DNA of 64,000 nucleotides from Comamonas testosteroni TK102 (GTDB lineage: Bacteria; Pseudomonadota; Gammaproteobacteria; Burkholderiales; Burkholderiaceae_C). Location of the stretch: NCBI RefSeq assembly GCF_000739375.1, contig NZ_CP006704.1, positions 1,488,001 through 1,552,000 on the forward strand, in the 5' to 3' direction. Below the pieces are notes generated by a model. The model was given only the letters and a program-made list of their open reading frames with translations, was not told the origin of the DNA and ran no database searches. This document shows positions 52,695 through 61,855 of the stretch, piece after piece. The first letter of the stretch is position 1; the number at the start of each line of letters is the position of its first letter. A program made the position numbers and the translations under genes.

Positions 52695-53035
52695 TTCGCG
52701 CCGGCTCTCTCACCCATCTGCTCAGTCTGCAGCAGCGGCAGACCGGCCGTGACCCTGACTCCGGTGCAGTCATCAATGAGGCCTGGATCGAGATCGGAAA
52801 GCTCTGGGCGCGCATTGAGCCCCTGAGTGTCCGGGCATTCATTGCGGCTGCAGCAGAGCAGAGCGAAATATCGGCTCACATCGTCACGTACCGCGACCCG
52901 CGCGTGAAACGCGGCATGCGCTTTGTCGGCGATGACGGCAGCATCTATCGCATCGCGGCCGCACTTTCTGACAAGAAGAACGGCCACGAGTATCAGACCC
53001 ACCCAGTCAGCGAGGGCGTGAACGATGGCAAATGA
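52691..53035 (+). CDS. head-tail joining/adaptor protein
   Basis: 114 aa. IRAGSLTHLLSLQQRQTGRDPDSGAVINEAWIEIGKLWARIEPLSVRAF is the family signature of phage head-tail adaptors, which bridge connector and tail. Confidence 0.9.
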   Translation: MIRAGSLTHLLSLQQRQTGRDPDSGAVINEAWIEIGKLWARIEPLSVRAFIAAAAEQSEISAHIVTYRDPRVKRGMRFVGDDGSIYRIAAALSDKKNGHEYQTHPVSEGVNDGK

Positions 53036-53498
53036 CGTTCAATTCACTCTGAGCGGCGCGGGTGAGCTGCGCAAGCGATTGCTTGCATTGCCGCGCGAGC
53101 TGCAGCTCAAGCCTGGTAGGTCTGCGCTGGGCAAGGCAGCAAGCGTGGTGCGCAGGCAAGCCAAGGTCAATGCTGAGAGCATTGATGATGCTGAAACGGG
53201 CCGCAAGATCTCGGACAACATCATCCAGCGATTTCGCAGCCGCCACTACAAGCGCACTGGCGACCTGATGATCAGCGTGGGCGTTGGCACTGAAAAGGGC
53301 CGCATCCCGAAGGGGAACCCCGACACAGGGCCCAAGGGCAACACCCCGCACTGGCATTTGATTGAGCTGGGCACTGAGGTGGCAAAGCCTCAGCCATTCC
53401 TAGTGCCAGCGGCGCAGGCCACGGCTGAGCAGGCCATCAATCTGTTTGGTACCGAGCTGGACAAGCAGATCACCAAGATCGTGAGCAAGCTGAGATGA
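53025..53498 (+). CDS. HK97 gp10-like tail component
   Basis: 157 aa. FTLSGAGELRKRLLALPRELQ, a helical dimer region, and HWHLIELGTEVAKPQPFLVPAAQA match HK97 gp10. It acts in tail completion or joining. It overlaps the preceding gene by 11 bp. Confidence 0.9.
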   Translation: MANDVQFTLSGAGELRKRLLALPRELQLKPGRSALGKAASVVRRQAKVNAESIDDAETGRKISDNIIQRFRSRHYKRTGDLMISVGVGTEKGRIPKGNPDTGPKGNTPHWHLIELGTEVAKPQPFLVPAAQATAEQAINLFGTELDKQITKIVSKLR

Positions 53499-53863
53499 CG
53501 GTGCCTTTTTACCGAGTGGCGAAGGCGTCACCTGCCGTGCTTGCCGTGCTTGGTGACCCTGAGCCTCGTATCTACCCCTGGGGCGAGAACGACGATGAAG
53601 AGTGTGCCTACCCCTATGTGACGTTCCGCACCGACTTGCTGCCCAGCAACGTGCTGGCCGGCCGTGCATGCGCCGATGAGGGGCAGCTCTCAATCGACAT
53701 CTGGGCACAGTCCGACCAATCGGCCAAGGCAGTGAGGGATGCCCTGCGCAACGCGATTGAGCTGCACTGCTACATCAACACCATCCGCGATATGGGGCGT
53801 GACCCCTCAACGCGTAGCTACCGCATCAGCCTGGACGTGAGCTGGTGGGTTCGCCGTACCTGA
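53495..53863 (+). CDS. DUF3168-type tail terminator/completion protein
   Basis: 122 aa. PFYRVAKASPAVLAVLGDPEPRIYPWG, PYVTFRTDLLPSNV and LSIDIWAQSDQSAKAVRDAL match the DUF3168/gpU-like fold that caps the tail tube. ATGA overlap with gp10. Confidence 0.85.
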   Translation: MTVPFYRVAKASPAVLAVLGDPEPRIYPWGENDDEECAYPYVTFRTDLLPSNVLAGRACADEGQLSIDIWAQSDQSAKAVRDALRNAIELHCYINTIRDMGRDPSTRSYRISLDVSWWVRRT

Positions 53864-53911
53864 TTTTTTCACCTATCCCGCCACGCGCGGAAACCACCGA
53901 AAGGAACCGCC

Positions 53912-54412
53912 ATGCCTATGTTGCCCCAAGGCACGCAACTCTATGCGCTCGTGCCCAAAGATGCAGGCGCTGCTGAAGTCATCAAAATCGCCTGTGCCCT
54001 GACCGTCGATACCGGCGAGGACGAGCGTGCCGAGCACGAAGACACTTGCCTGGACGAGATGGAGTCGACCTCCACATTTCCTGGCTTGATCACTCCTGGC
54101 GATGCCACGTTCACGGTGCGCATCGATCCAGCTGATGAGAGCCATGTCAAGCTCTGGGCGTTGTTCAAAGCGCGTACCAAAGTGATGTGGGCTATGGGCT
54201 GGGGCGACGGTGTGGACGTCGACCCTACCGCTCCTGCGGCAGCTGGTGAAGATTGGGAGCTGCCTTTGACACGTACCTGGAGTACCTGGCGCGGCCACAT
54301 CTCTGCCATGAACTTCACCGGCTTTGAAGCGGGTGGCGCACCTGTGCAGGGCTCCGTCAAGATCAAGCGCTCCACCGCAACGGAATGGCTGGTCAAGGGC
54401 CGTACACCATGA
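53912..54412 (+). CDS. major tail tube protein
   Basis: 166 aa from ATG 53912, with AAGGA upstream. The gpV-like strand-rich sequence includes [50 protein letters not shown] and [21 protein letters not shown]. It polymerises into the flexible siphovirus tail tube. The next gene starts within its stop (ATGA). Confidence 0.88.
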   Translation: MPMLPQGTQLYALVPKDAGAAEVIKIACALTVDTGEDERAEHEDTCLDEMESTSTFPGLITPGDATFTVRIDPADESHVKLWALFKARTKVMWAMGWGDGVDVDPTAPAAAGEDWELPLTRTWSTWRGHISAMNFTGFEAGGAPVQGSVKIKRSTATEWLVKGRTP

Positions 54413-54867
54413 ACATTCAAGACCTGATGGAAAAGGGCGGCTTTGTTGATACAAAGCCGGTACGCAAAGAGATCACTTGGCGCGGACCTGATGGCGTGGA
54501 GCGCAGCGGCCACATCTGGGTTGTGCGGCAGCCATTTGGCGTGATGGAGGGCTTCGCCTTGAATGGGGAGCCTGATCGGAGCCAGGGTGCCAAGATGATC
54601 AGCGTCTGTGTTCGCCTGGGCGACGGAGCTGAGAAGGAGCAACTGAGCTACGACCAAGCCTTCAACCTGTGGCCTTTGCTGGCCTGGGCCATGGTGGTCG
54701 CCATCAATGAGGTGAATTCCCCAAAAAACTCTCAGCCGCCGACGAGTTCTTCCACGAGCTTGTCCTTGCCGGCGTCGGCGGCTGGACGGTCGCGCAAGCG
54801 AAGTGCAACCTCAGCTTCGAAGAGGTCCAGGCCTGGCAAGAGTACAGAAGGCTCCATGGCCCACTGA
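54409..54867 (+). CDS. tail assembly chaperone, zero-frame product (G-like)
   Basis: 152 aa from ATG 54409. Residues 1-106 ([42 protein letters not shown]) form the G-like chaperone. After the slippery site at 54723 the zero frame continues for ~47 codons of Ser/Lys/Arg-rich low complexity, which looks like the out-of-frame reading of the T-like region rather than a folded domain. Confidence 0.75.
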   Translation: MNIQDLMEKGGFVDTKPVRKEITWRGPDGVERSGHIWVVRQPFGVMEGFALNGEPDRSQGAKMISVCVRLGDGAEKEQLSYDQAFNLWPLLAWAMVVAINEVNSPKNSQPPTSSSTSLSLPASAAGRSRKRSATSASKRSRPGKSTEGSMAH

Positions 54868-55043
54868 CTCTTGCACCGCATGTTGCCAATGCCGGGGCCA
54901 CGATGGCTCTGGCGGTCAGCTGTACAGTGCCGCGCAAGAACTCAAGCACTGCACCCAAGTTCAAGGACTTCTTGCCGCAATGGGGGCAGCGCTCTGCGAA
55001 CGATGGTGTGCTGACCCTGGAAGAGGCCATGCGCATACTGTGA
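54409..55043 (+). CDS. tail assembly chaperone, -1 frameshift product (GT-like)
   Basis: A -1 shift at A-AAA-AAC (54723-54729) joins the G-like domain to a frame ending at TGA 55041-55043, giving about 211 aa. The fused part reads [20 protein letters not shown], then [21 protein letters not shown], which has the W-x-E-Y features of T-like/DUF4035 tail chaperones. G and GT together guide the tube protein onto the tape measure, as in lambda, and the ratio is set by the shift efficiency. Confidence 0.8.
54723..54784 (+). promoter_or_regulatory. programmed -1 ribosomal frameshift signal
   Basis: The heptamer AAAAAAC at 54723-54729 is in the phase A-AAA-AAC needed for tandem slippage. Three bases later a perfect 12-bp stem begins: CAGCCGCCGACG (54733-54744) with CGTCGGCGGCTG (54773-54784), loop 28 nt. 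Slippery site plus stimulatory hairpin is the classic arrangement. Confidence 0.85.
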
Positions 55044-55095
55044 AGCGGAACTTGCCGGACTGATCATTTAACTATCCATGGCACTGATCGTGCTG

Positions 55096-55116
55096 CCGCC
55101 TTCGGGCGGTTTTTTT
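55096..55116 (+). terminator. intrinsic terminator between tail chaperone and tape measure genes
   Basis: CCGCC-TTCG-GGCGG followed by TTTTTTT, a textbook tetraloop terminator inside the late operon. Transcription must read through it to make the tail genes. Confidence 0.85.
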
Positions 55117-55131
55117 ATGGGCGCTTGAAAC

Positions 55132-57753
55132 ATGGCACGGCAACTTGGCACACTGACAATCGACCTGATCGCCAAAATCGGTGGCTTTGTCAAAGGCATG
55201 ACCGATGCTGAGCGTGCCGCAGATCGCAAGACCAGAGATATAGAACGCAAGCTCAAGGCAGGTGCAGAGGCAGTCGAGAAGGCCTGGACCGGGATTGGCA
55301 CCGTGTTGACGGCTACGCTGGCGGGTATCAGCGTGGGCAGCATTTTCTCCAAGGTCATTACCGAGTCGCGCAATGCAGAGCAAGAGCAGGCGCTTCTGGC
55401 CGCCGCGCTCAAATCCACCGGCAATCAAGCGGGCTACTCGCAGGACCGCTTGAACGAGATGGCAGATGCAATGGAGTCTGTCACCACCATCTCGGCCGGT
55501 GACTTTAACCAGGCGCAGACCGTGCTCTTGGGGTTCACCAATATTGTGGGAGAGCAACTCCCCAAGGCTCTCAAGATTGCAGCTGACTACTCAATCCGCA
55601 CAGGCGCGGATATGAAGTCCGCCGCCGAGACCATGGGCCGTGCGTTGGACGTGCCCAGCGCAGGCATGTCCAGCCTGCAAAAGCAGGGTTTCAAATTCAG
55701 CGAGTCACAGATTGAGGCCGCTAAGCAGCTTGAAGAAACAGGCCGTATCGCCGAAGCGCAGCAGATTGTCTTTGATGCACTGGAAGAAACGTATGGAGGG
55801 GCTGCTGAGGCTGCCCGCGATACCTTCGGCGGCGCCCTGGACGGCTTGCGCAACACCCTGAATGGGCTGCTGACTGGAGACGATGGCAGCTTGGCTGAAG
55901 CCAAAAAGGCGGTCAACGAGCTTTCGGAGACCCTTTCATCGCAATCCACCAAAGATGCATTTGCGCAGCTCACCAAGTGGGTGTTTGACCTTGCGAGTGC
56001 TTTGGTCACGGCAACTACGCACTTCATCAATTTCGGAAAGTTTGTCGGGGAAACTTTCGCAAAGGCGCTTCACGGCAGTGCAGATCCGATTGAGCGGCTG
56101 GGGGAAAGTATCAAGGACGCTCAGGTTGAGCTGGCAGCCTTGAATAAGGAAATCGCGCGGCCAGGGAAGTTTGTTGCAGGTAATGGATACGACTCGCCAG
56201 AGGCTCTGAAGCAGCGGCGTGATGCGCTGGACAAGCAGATCAAGGCAATGCAAAAGTCCCAGCAGGACTTTATCCGGCTGGCAAACAATCCGCCTCCGAT
56301 AGCGGCACCGTCCACAGCTCCTGACATGACGCCCCGGACTGTCGGGCCAGTCAAATTGAAGGATGGCGAAAAGAAGTCCTCCACAGGCAAGACCCAGGCC
56401 CAGAAGGATCAGGAGGCAGCTGAGAAGTTCCTGCAGACCCTACGCGATCAAGTTTTCAAGATTGAGCAGAAGTCTGCGTACGAGCAGCTTTTCTACGACA
56501 TTCAAAGCAAGGGTGTAAAGCTGTCGTCGGAGCAGCTTGATTCGGCTATTGGCCTTGCCACGGCCATCGATATGGCAAAGGAGGCTGAGCTTACGCGTGC
56601 GGCCGCTGTTGAGCGCAACAACGTTCTTTATGAGCAGCAAAACCGTTTGATCGCCAAAGAGCAGCAACTGCAGTTGGAGCTTCTGACCTATGGGATGGGC
56701 GACAAGTCTGCCGCAGAGCTGCGCGAAAAGATCTCGCTGATGCAGCAGCACCAGGCAGAGCTGAGAAAGCTGCAGCAGGATCAGGCAAGTGCGGTCATTG
56801 GTGCGGACACTGAGAAAGAGCGTCAACGTATTCAGGCCGCGTTTGCTGAGCGGATTCGGATCACGCAGACCGCCCAGCAGCAGGAGCTGCAGCTGTATGA
56901 AGACTTTCTGCAGCAAAAGCGCGAGCGCGAGGGGAACTGGCTGCTTGGTGCTCAGTCGGGGTTGGCAACCTATCTGGAAAATGCCCGCGACATGTACTCG
57001 CAGGCACAGGGCATCGCGTCCAGGGCTTTCACGGGCATGGAGGACATGCTGGTCAACTTCGTCAAGACCGGCAAGATGGATGTGGGGAGCCTGTTCGCTT
57101 CGATTGGCGAGGAGGTGCTGCGCATGCTGATCCGCATGGGCATCCAGATGGTGGCCAATAAGCTGCTGGGTGATACGTTGCAGGCGGCCGGCGTGGCCAC
57201 TTCTGTGGCTGCTGGTGCTGCGACAGCTGCAGCATGGGCGCCTGCTGCAGCCATGGCTTCGCTCGCATCGTTTGGTGCGAATGCGGCACCTGCCAGTGCG
57301 GGCATTGCCAGTACGGTCGCCCTGAGCCAAGGTCTTGCAATGATCCCGGGCTTCGATCAGGGTGGTTATACCGGTCCTGGTGCGCGGCTGCAGATTGCAG
57401 GCTGGGTGCATGCGGGCGAGGGCGTTCTCAACCAGGACGACATGGCCGCGCTTGGTGGGCCTGCAGCGTTTGAGGCATTCCGGCGCGGTCTGCATAGCAT
57501 GCCGGGCTATGCCAATGGAGGCGTTGTCGGTGCGCCGCGTATCGCAACCCGTGCTGACTATGCAGCACAGCTTGCAGGCAGCGCGCCCATCGTCAACGTC
57601 ATCGAGGACGCCAGCAAGGCCGGCCAGGTCGAGCAGACGCAGAACGCTGACGGCAGCTATAGCACGAACGTGTTTGTTCGCAATATCCGCAATGGCAGCG
57701 ACGAAGCGACTGTGCTGGAGACAACTTACGGGCTGACACGTCGAGGACGATAG
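55132..57753 (+). CDS. tail tape measure protein
   Basis: 873 aa. The N-terminal LTIDLIAKIGGFVKGMTDAERAADRKTRDIERKL is typical, followed by long helices and coiled-coils (residues ~430-620), an Ala/Gly-rich hydrophobic segment (GVATSVAAGAATAAAWAPAAAMASL) that can insert in the host membrane, and a C-terminal GGYTGPGARLQIAGWVHAGEGVLNQDD repeat-like motif. It sets tail length: 873 residues predict roughly 130 nm at 0.15 nm per residue. Confidence 0.94.
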   Translation: MARQLGTLTIDLIAKIGGFVKGMTDAERAADRKTRDIERKLKAGAEAVEKAWTGIGTVLTATLAGISVGSIFSKVITESRNAEQEQALLAAALKSTGNQAGYSQDRLNEMADAMESVTTISAGDFNQAQTVLLGFTNIVGEQLPKALKIAADYSIRTGADMKSAAETMGRALDVPSAGMSSLQKQGFKFSESQIEAAKQLEETGRIAEAQQIVFDALEETYGGAAEAARDTFGGALDGLRNTLNGLLTGDDGSLAEAKKAVNELSETLSSQSTKDAFAQLTKWVFDLASALVTATTHFINFGKFVGETFAKALHGSADPIERLGESIKDAQVELAALNKEIARPGKFVAGNGYDSPEALKQRRDALDKQIKAMQKSQQDFIRLANNPPPIAAPSTAPDMTPRTVGPVKLKDGEKKSSTGKTQAQKDQEAAEKFLQTLRDQVFKIEQKSAYEQLFYDIQSKGVKLSSEQLDSAIGLATAIDMAKEAELTRAAAVERNNVLYEQQNRLIAKEQQLQLELLTYGMGDKSAAELREKISLMQQHQAELRKLQQDQASAVIGADTEKERQRIQAAFAERIRITQTAQQQELQLYEDFLQQKREREGNWLLGAQSGLATYLENARDMYSQAQGIASRAFTGMEDMLVNFVKTGKMDVGSLFASIGEEVLRMLIRMGIQMVANKLLGDTLQAAGVATSVAAGAATAAAWAPAAAMASLASFGANAAPASAGIASTVALSQGLAMIPGFDQGGYTGPGARLQIAGWVHAGEGVLNQDDMAALGGPAAFEAFRRGLHSMPGYANGGVVGAPRIATRADYAAQLAGSAPIVNVIEDASKAGQVEQTQNADGSYSTNVFVRNIRNGSDEATVLETTYGLTRRGR

Positions 57754-58221
57754 ATGGCACTCACTTCAAACATTGATTGGCCGCAGGGGTTCCCCTGCGT
57801 GCTGCGTGAAGGGCATACCACCCGGCACGCCAGCCCCTTGTTGCGTACCACCATGGCATCGGGCCGGGCACGGCAGCGCCGCAAATTCAAGAGCGTTCCG
57901 AGTGTGCACACGTGTGCATGGCTGATGACTCAGGCGCAGGCGCAGGCCTTTGAGTCATGGTTTGCTGAGACCCTGGTCGATGGAGTGCAGTGGTTCAACA
58001 TGCCGCTCAGGACGCCCATGGGGTCGGGAAAGCTGCTCTGCCGTTTCATGGACATGTATGAAGGCCCCGACTTGGTGGGGATCGATCGCTGGCAGATCTC
58101 CGCTCCTATTGAGGTATGGGCGCGTCCGCTGCTGCCGCCTGGCTGGGGTCTGCTACCGGAACTGGTGATCGGCTCCAGCATCATCGACCGGGCCGTCAAT
58201 CAAGAGTGGCCGGAGGGGTAG
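57754..58221 (+). CDS. minor tail protein of unknown function
   Basis: 155 aa. WPQGFPCVLREGHTTRHASPLLRTTMASGRARQRRKF and WQISAPIEVWARPLLPPGWGLLPELV match a family encoded between tape measure and tip genes in beta-proteobacterial phages (HK97 gp17-like position). Codons 51-55 (VHTCA) are written by copy 3 of the CACGTG palindrome. Confidence 0.75.
   Translation: MALTSNIDWPQGFPCVLREGHTTRHASPLLRTTMASGRARQRRKFKSVPSVHTCAWLMTQAQAQAFESWFAETLVDGVQWFNMPLRTPMGSGKLLCRFMDMYEGPDLVGIDRWQISAPIEVWARPLLPPGWGLLPELVIGSSIIDRAVNQEWPEG
57905..57918. promoter_or_regulatory. CACGTG-core palindrome, copy 3 (parS-like)
   Basis: Perfect 14-bp palindrome TGCACACGTGTGCA inside the minor tail gene, read as codons CAC-ACG-TGT-GCA; copy 1 is read in a different phase. 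Shared DNA despite different protein readings argues for selection on the DNA. Confidence 0.5.
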
Positions 58222-58223
58222 CG

Positions 58224-58715
58224 ATGGCAACCAGTACAGCTTTGAAGCTGCTTTATGCCGGCGACGATGTGACGACCGTGCGCATCTGTACGCTGGACAT
58301 CGAGCTGCCGGGTGGCGAGCACATACGTCTTGCGCACAGCTATGAAGATCTCATGCTGGGGGTGGACGGTGTGCCGCAACTCTTCGAGGCCTGCGGCCTG
58401 GAGATCTCCCTGCCGGAGCGCAGCACCGTCGGAAACCAGTCCCTGCGCTTTGGTCTGGGGGTGGTCGATGGTCGGGCGCATCGCCTGATCAGTGACGCGC
58501 TCGACTCTGGCCTGCCTTCGTATGTGGTCTACCGCGAGTATGTGTCGACTGACGCATCGGCGCCGGCGGCCGCACCCAAGCGGATGCTGATCCAGGGTGG
58601 CGATCTGAATAGCAATGCTCTGCAGATTGAGGCCAGTTACTTCGACCTGCTCAATCTGGCCTGGCCGCGTGATCGCTACACGGCGGACAAGGCGCCTGGC
58701 GTCAAGTACCAATGA
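58224..58715 (+). CDS. DUF1833 tail tip protein
   Basis: 163 aa from ATG 58224 with GGAGGGG upstream. IELPGGEHIRLAHSYEDLMLGVDGVPQLFEACGLEISLPE and NALQIEASYFDLLNLAWPRDRYT match DUF1833 phage proteins, components of the tail tip (gpL-like position). Confidence 0.85.
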   Translation: MATSTALKLLYAGDDVTTVRICTLDIELPGGEHIRLAHSYEDLMLGVDGVPQLFEACGLEISLPERSTVGNQSLRFGLGVVDGRAHRLISDALDSGLPSYVVYREYVSTDASAPAAAPKRMLIQGGDLNSNALQIEASYFDLLNLAWPRDRYTADKAPGVKYQ

Positions 58716-59173
58716 GGCAGTTCCTGCGGACGCGCTATGTGCGCGGCGGGCGCGGCCCTGTGGACTACGACTGCTGGGGCCTGGTGCGCGATGCGCGATC
58801 GGCACTGTTCGGTCGGGCCTTGCTGCCGACCCTGCAGGAAGCCCGGCCGGGTGAGCTGCGCGGTATCACGCGCGCGGTCGATCAGGTCATAGCCCTGCAT
58901 GGCTTCGCGCCATGTGCCCCTCGGGCCGGAGCGGTTGCCACGGCCTGGAGGGCGAGCCTGTGCGTGCACGTGGGGCTGGTTGTCGAGGTGGACGGACAGA
59001 TGCGAATACTCGAAACCGATGAGCCCGATGGGCCTTGTCTAACTGCTCTCAACCGATTTCAGGCCCGCTACACGCGGGTTTTGTTTTATGACGATCAAGA
59101 TTTACCCCGGACAGATGCCGAGCCAGCCTGTGGAGTCGCACCCATGGGCGGGCACGATTGCGGACTGGTTTGA
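58712..59173 (+). CDS. NlpC/P60-like tail tip peptidase
   Basis: 153 aa. The catalytic Cys lies in PVDYDCWGLVRDA and the His in CVHVGLVVEVDGQMRILET, matching NlpC/P60 peptidoglycan peptidases of tail tips (gpK-like), which help penetrate the cell wall. The last ~28 residues overlap the J-like gene and contain an odd Cys/Pro/Gly-rich tail. Confidence 0.85.
   Translation: MRQFLRTRYVRGGRGPVDYDCWGLVRDARSALFGRALLPTLQEARPGELRGITRAVDQVIALHGFAPCAPRAGAVATAWRASLCVHVGLVVEVDGQMRILETDEPDGPCLTALNRFQARYTRVLFYDDQDLPRTDAEPACGVAPMGGHDCGLV
59064..59087 (+). terminator. terminator-like hairpin directly before the tail tip gene
   Basis: CCCGC-TACAC-GCGGG is followed by TTTTGTTTT and then the ATG of the J-like gene. 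It lies within the 3' end of the peptidase gene. Confidence 0.6.
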
Positions 59174-61772
59174 GGCGGTTGGCATTGACTATGCGGCGCG
59201 CGAGATCCAGCCCATCACGCTGCACCTGAATGGCGTGCTGCTGCCGGCGGAGGCCTGGGCCGAGACGGTGATCAGCAATGAAGACCAGGTTGATATTCGC
59301 CCCATCCCTCACGGCGGCGTCTTCAAGCTGGTGGGCAGCATCTTCAACTTCTTCTTTGGCTGGCTGCTCCCGTCCACCAGCAATCAGCGCTACGACACGC
59401 CGCAGGGAAAGCAGCTGAGCTCGGCCGAGGGCAAGGCCAACACGGCAAAGCTCAATGGCGTAGTGCCTGAGCTGCTGGGCCAGTTCATCCGCTACCCCGA
59501 CTATCTGACCCCGCCGCGCCGCTACTTCAGCACGCCGCGTGAGCAATGGCTGGAGATGCTGCTCTGTGTCGGCCCCGGCCAGTACCAGATCGATCCGGCC
59601 ACGGTCAAGATCGGCAACACGCCGCTGAGCACGCTGGAGGGCGCTGAGTTCACGGTGCATGGCCCTGGCGCCGATATCGGCGGCATCACCCAGCATGAAA
59701 ACTGGTACAGCTGTCCCGAGGTCGGCGGCACCAGCGCAGGCACGGCGGGGCTTGAGCTGAGCGCCATTGACTCGGGCAACGTCAATCCCACGGGCAGCAG
59801 CTATGCGCTCAACGGCGCGCAGATCACTGCCGATGTGGATTGGCCCAATGCCTGGGGCTCTGGCACGGCGATGTCGCTGATGTTCGAGCAGGATGTGACG
59901 GTCGCCACGGTGCTGCTGACGGGGGAGGAGGGCGGCTCCTACAACACCTTCACTGCGGACTGGCGCGAGATTGCGCCATCCCTGTGGATGCTGCTCACGG
60001 CTTCGGGTGCGCTGACTGGCTCGCTGCGTGTGGAATCCGTGGCCGGCAACATGATCACCCTGGCTGAGCCTGTCAGCGACGGAGAGGGTGGCTTCACCTA
60101 TAGGCTGATCAGCGGCCTGCCCGATGGAGTGATATCGCTGGCCGTGTGCCGTGCCGGACGTACTTACACGGCGACGGCAGTGGCCGGCCAGCTGCTGACG
60201 GTGGTGCCCAGCGAGGGCGGCAGCTGGGCAGGCTTTGCGCCGCGCACGGTGCCGGCGGCAAAGGCCATCTTTACGGTGCAGGCAGATACCGTCTACGGCG
60301 AGCAGGCCGGCCCCTTTGTAAGCTGCCCGGCCGCTGAGGTCTCCAGCACGCTGGAAGTGGATATCTTCTTCAGCCAAGGCCTTTGCTATGTCTCCGACAA
60401 GGGGGAAGTGCAGGGCAGATCCGTGGGGGTGGAGATCCAGTACCGGGACTACGCCGCCGGCGGTGCCTGGCAGAGCGTGGTCAAGTGGTACACCGATGCC
60501 ACTATGGACCAGATCGGCTACACCGAGCGCATCGCCTTGCCCTATGCCATGCGGCCGCAGGTGCGAGTGCGGCGCCGGGGGGCCAAGAGCACCAGCACGC
60601 AGGTGCACGATGAGGTGCAGTGGTACGCCATGCGCACCCGGCTGCCCACGCGCACCAGCTACCCGGACTGGACCACGCTGAGCGTGCGTGTGCGGGGCCT
60701 GGGGCAGATCGCTGCCAGGTCGGAGAACCAGCTGAACCTGGTGGCCACACGCATGCTGCCCGTGCTGCAGGGCGATGGCTCCTGGAGCGCAGAGCAGCCT
60801 ACGAGGGATATCTCGGCCGCTCTGCGGCACATCTGCAGCACGGTGGGCTATGGGCTGGACAGCATCGACATGGCCGAGCTGCAGCGCCTGCATGGGATCT
60901 GGATAGCTCGCGGTGAAACGGCAGACCATGTGTTTGACGAAACCACGGTGCTTGCGGCCCTACAGGCGGTGCTGGCGGCCGGCATGGCTGAGCTGACTAT
61001 TGATGACGGCCTGCTGCGCCCCGTGCGAGCTGGCGTGCGCACGGTCGAGGACGGTCATGCCTACAGCGCGCAGAACACTACGGAGGGCATTGCGCGGTCG
61101 TTCAGCGGTATCCGGCCCGACGACAACGATGGCGTGGAGGTGGAATTCAGCGACGCGGGCGACAACTGGAACACCAAGACGGTGAACTGTGTGCTACCTG
61201 GCTCGCTGGGCATCAAGCTGGAAAAGCTCAAGGTACTGGGGGTGACAGACCGCACGCGCGCCTGGCGTATCGGCATGCGCCGCGCCCGGCAGCTACGGTA
61301 TGAGCGCTGGACTTACAGCTTCACCACGGAGCTGGATGCGCTGAACAACAGCTATGGCGACTTTGTCAGCCTGGTCGATGACATCCCCGGCTTCGGCCAG
61401 TCGGCCCTGCTCACCGGCATCAGCAATGCCGGCGGCCAGGCCCGGCTGGAGGTGACGGAGCCGCTGCGCTGGGAGTCCGCAGATCCGCATGTTGTGGCAT
61501 TCCGCAGGCCTGACGGCACGCTGGCCGGCCCGTGGCCAGCAGCCCAAGGTGCAAGCGCTTATGAGGTGCTGGCCCCGATCCCGGTCGAGGAGTGGCCGCA
61601 GATCAAGCTGCCGGAGCCGCCCCATGTGTATTTCGGGCCGGTCACCCGTTGGAGCTTCCCGGCCATCGTCAAGAAGGTCAGCCCCAGCGGCACCGATGGA
61701 GCCAGCGTGCAGTGCGTGAACTACGACGCACGCATCTTTGACGACGACAACAACGCACCGCCACCGCTTTGA
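59088..61772 (+). CDS. tail tip / host-specificity protein J-like
   Basis: 894 aa. The N-terminus (ADWFEAVGIDYAAREIQPIT, then DVRPIPHGG with a short membrane-like FNFFFGWLLP) is the start of J/central fibre proteins. Strand-rich domains and a fibronectin-like C-terminal part follow (PPHVYFGPVTRWSFPAIVKKVSPSGTDGASVQC). It builds the tail tip and contacts the host receptor region. An 86-bp overlap with the peptidase gene is present. Confidence 0.88.
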   Translation: MTIKIYPGQMPSQPVESHPWAGTIADWFEAVGIDYAAREIQPITLHLNGVLLPAEAWAETVISNEDQVDIRPIPHGGVFKLVGSIFNFFFGWLLPSTSNQRYDTPQGKQLSSAEGKANTAKLNGVVPELLGQFIRYPDYLTPPRRYFSTPREQWLEMLLCVGPGQYQIDPATVKIGNTPLSTLEGAEFTVHGPGADIGGITQHENWYSCPEVGGTSAGTAGLELSAIDSGNVNPTGSSYALNGAQITADVDWPNAWGSGTAMSLMFEQDVTVATVLLTGEEGGSYNTFTADWREIAPSLWMLLTASGALTGSLRVESVAGNMITLAEPVSDGEGGFTYRLISGLPDGVISLAVCRAGRTYTATAVAGQLLTVVPSEGGSWAGFAPRTVPAAKAIFTVQADTVYGEQAGPFVSCPAAEVSSTLEVDIFFSQGLCYVSDKGEVQGRSVGVEIQYRDYAAGGAWQSVVKWYTDATMDQIGYTERIALPYAMRPQVRVRRRGAKSTSTQVHDEVQWYAMRTRLPTRTSYPDWTTLSVRVRGLGQIAARSENQLNLVATRMLPVLQGDGSWSAEQPTRDISAALRHICSTVGYGLDSIDMAELQRLHGIWIARGETADHVFDETTVLAALQAVLAAGMAELTIDDGLLRPVRAGVRTVEDGHAYSAQNTTEGIARSFSGIRPDDNDGVEVEFSDAGDNWNTKTVNCVLPGSLGIKLEKLKVLGVTDRTRAWRIGMRRARQLRYERWTYSFTTELDALNNSYGDFVSLVDDIPGFGQSALLTGISNAGGQARLEVTEPLRWESADPHVVAFRRPDGTLAGPWPAAQGASAYEVLAPIPVEEWPQIKLPEPPHVYFGPVTRWSFPAIVKKVSPSGTDGASVQCVNYDARIFDDDNNAPPPL

Positions 61773-61809
61773 GTAGGCGGCCACCTGGCCGCAGAGATCT
61801 TCAACACCC

Positions 61810-61843
61810 GCCCGCATGGTTCGCCCAGCGGGCTTTTTGTTTT
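61810..61843 (+). terminator. intrinsic terminator between the tip gene and the tail spike gene
   Basis: GCCCGC (61810-61815) pairs with GCGGGC (61828-61833), followed by TTTTTGTTTT. Confidence 0.85.
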
Positions 61844-61855
61844 GTGCGAGGACAC

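Noticed and set aside
59049..60929. Long leftward ORF under the J-like gene
   Set aside because: Antisense shadow with His/Gln/Arg-rich composition.
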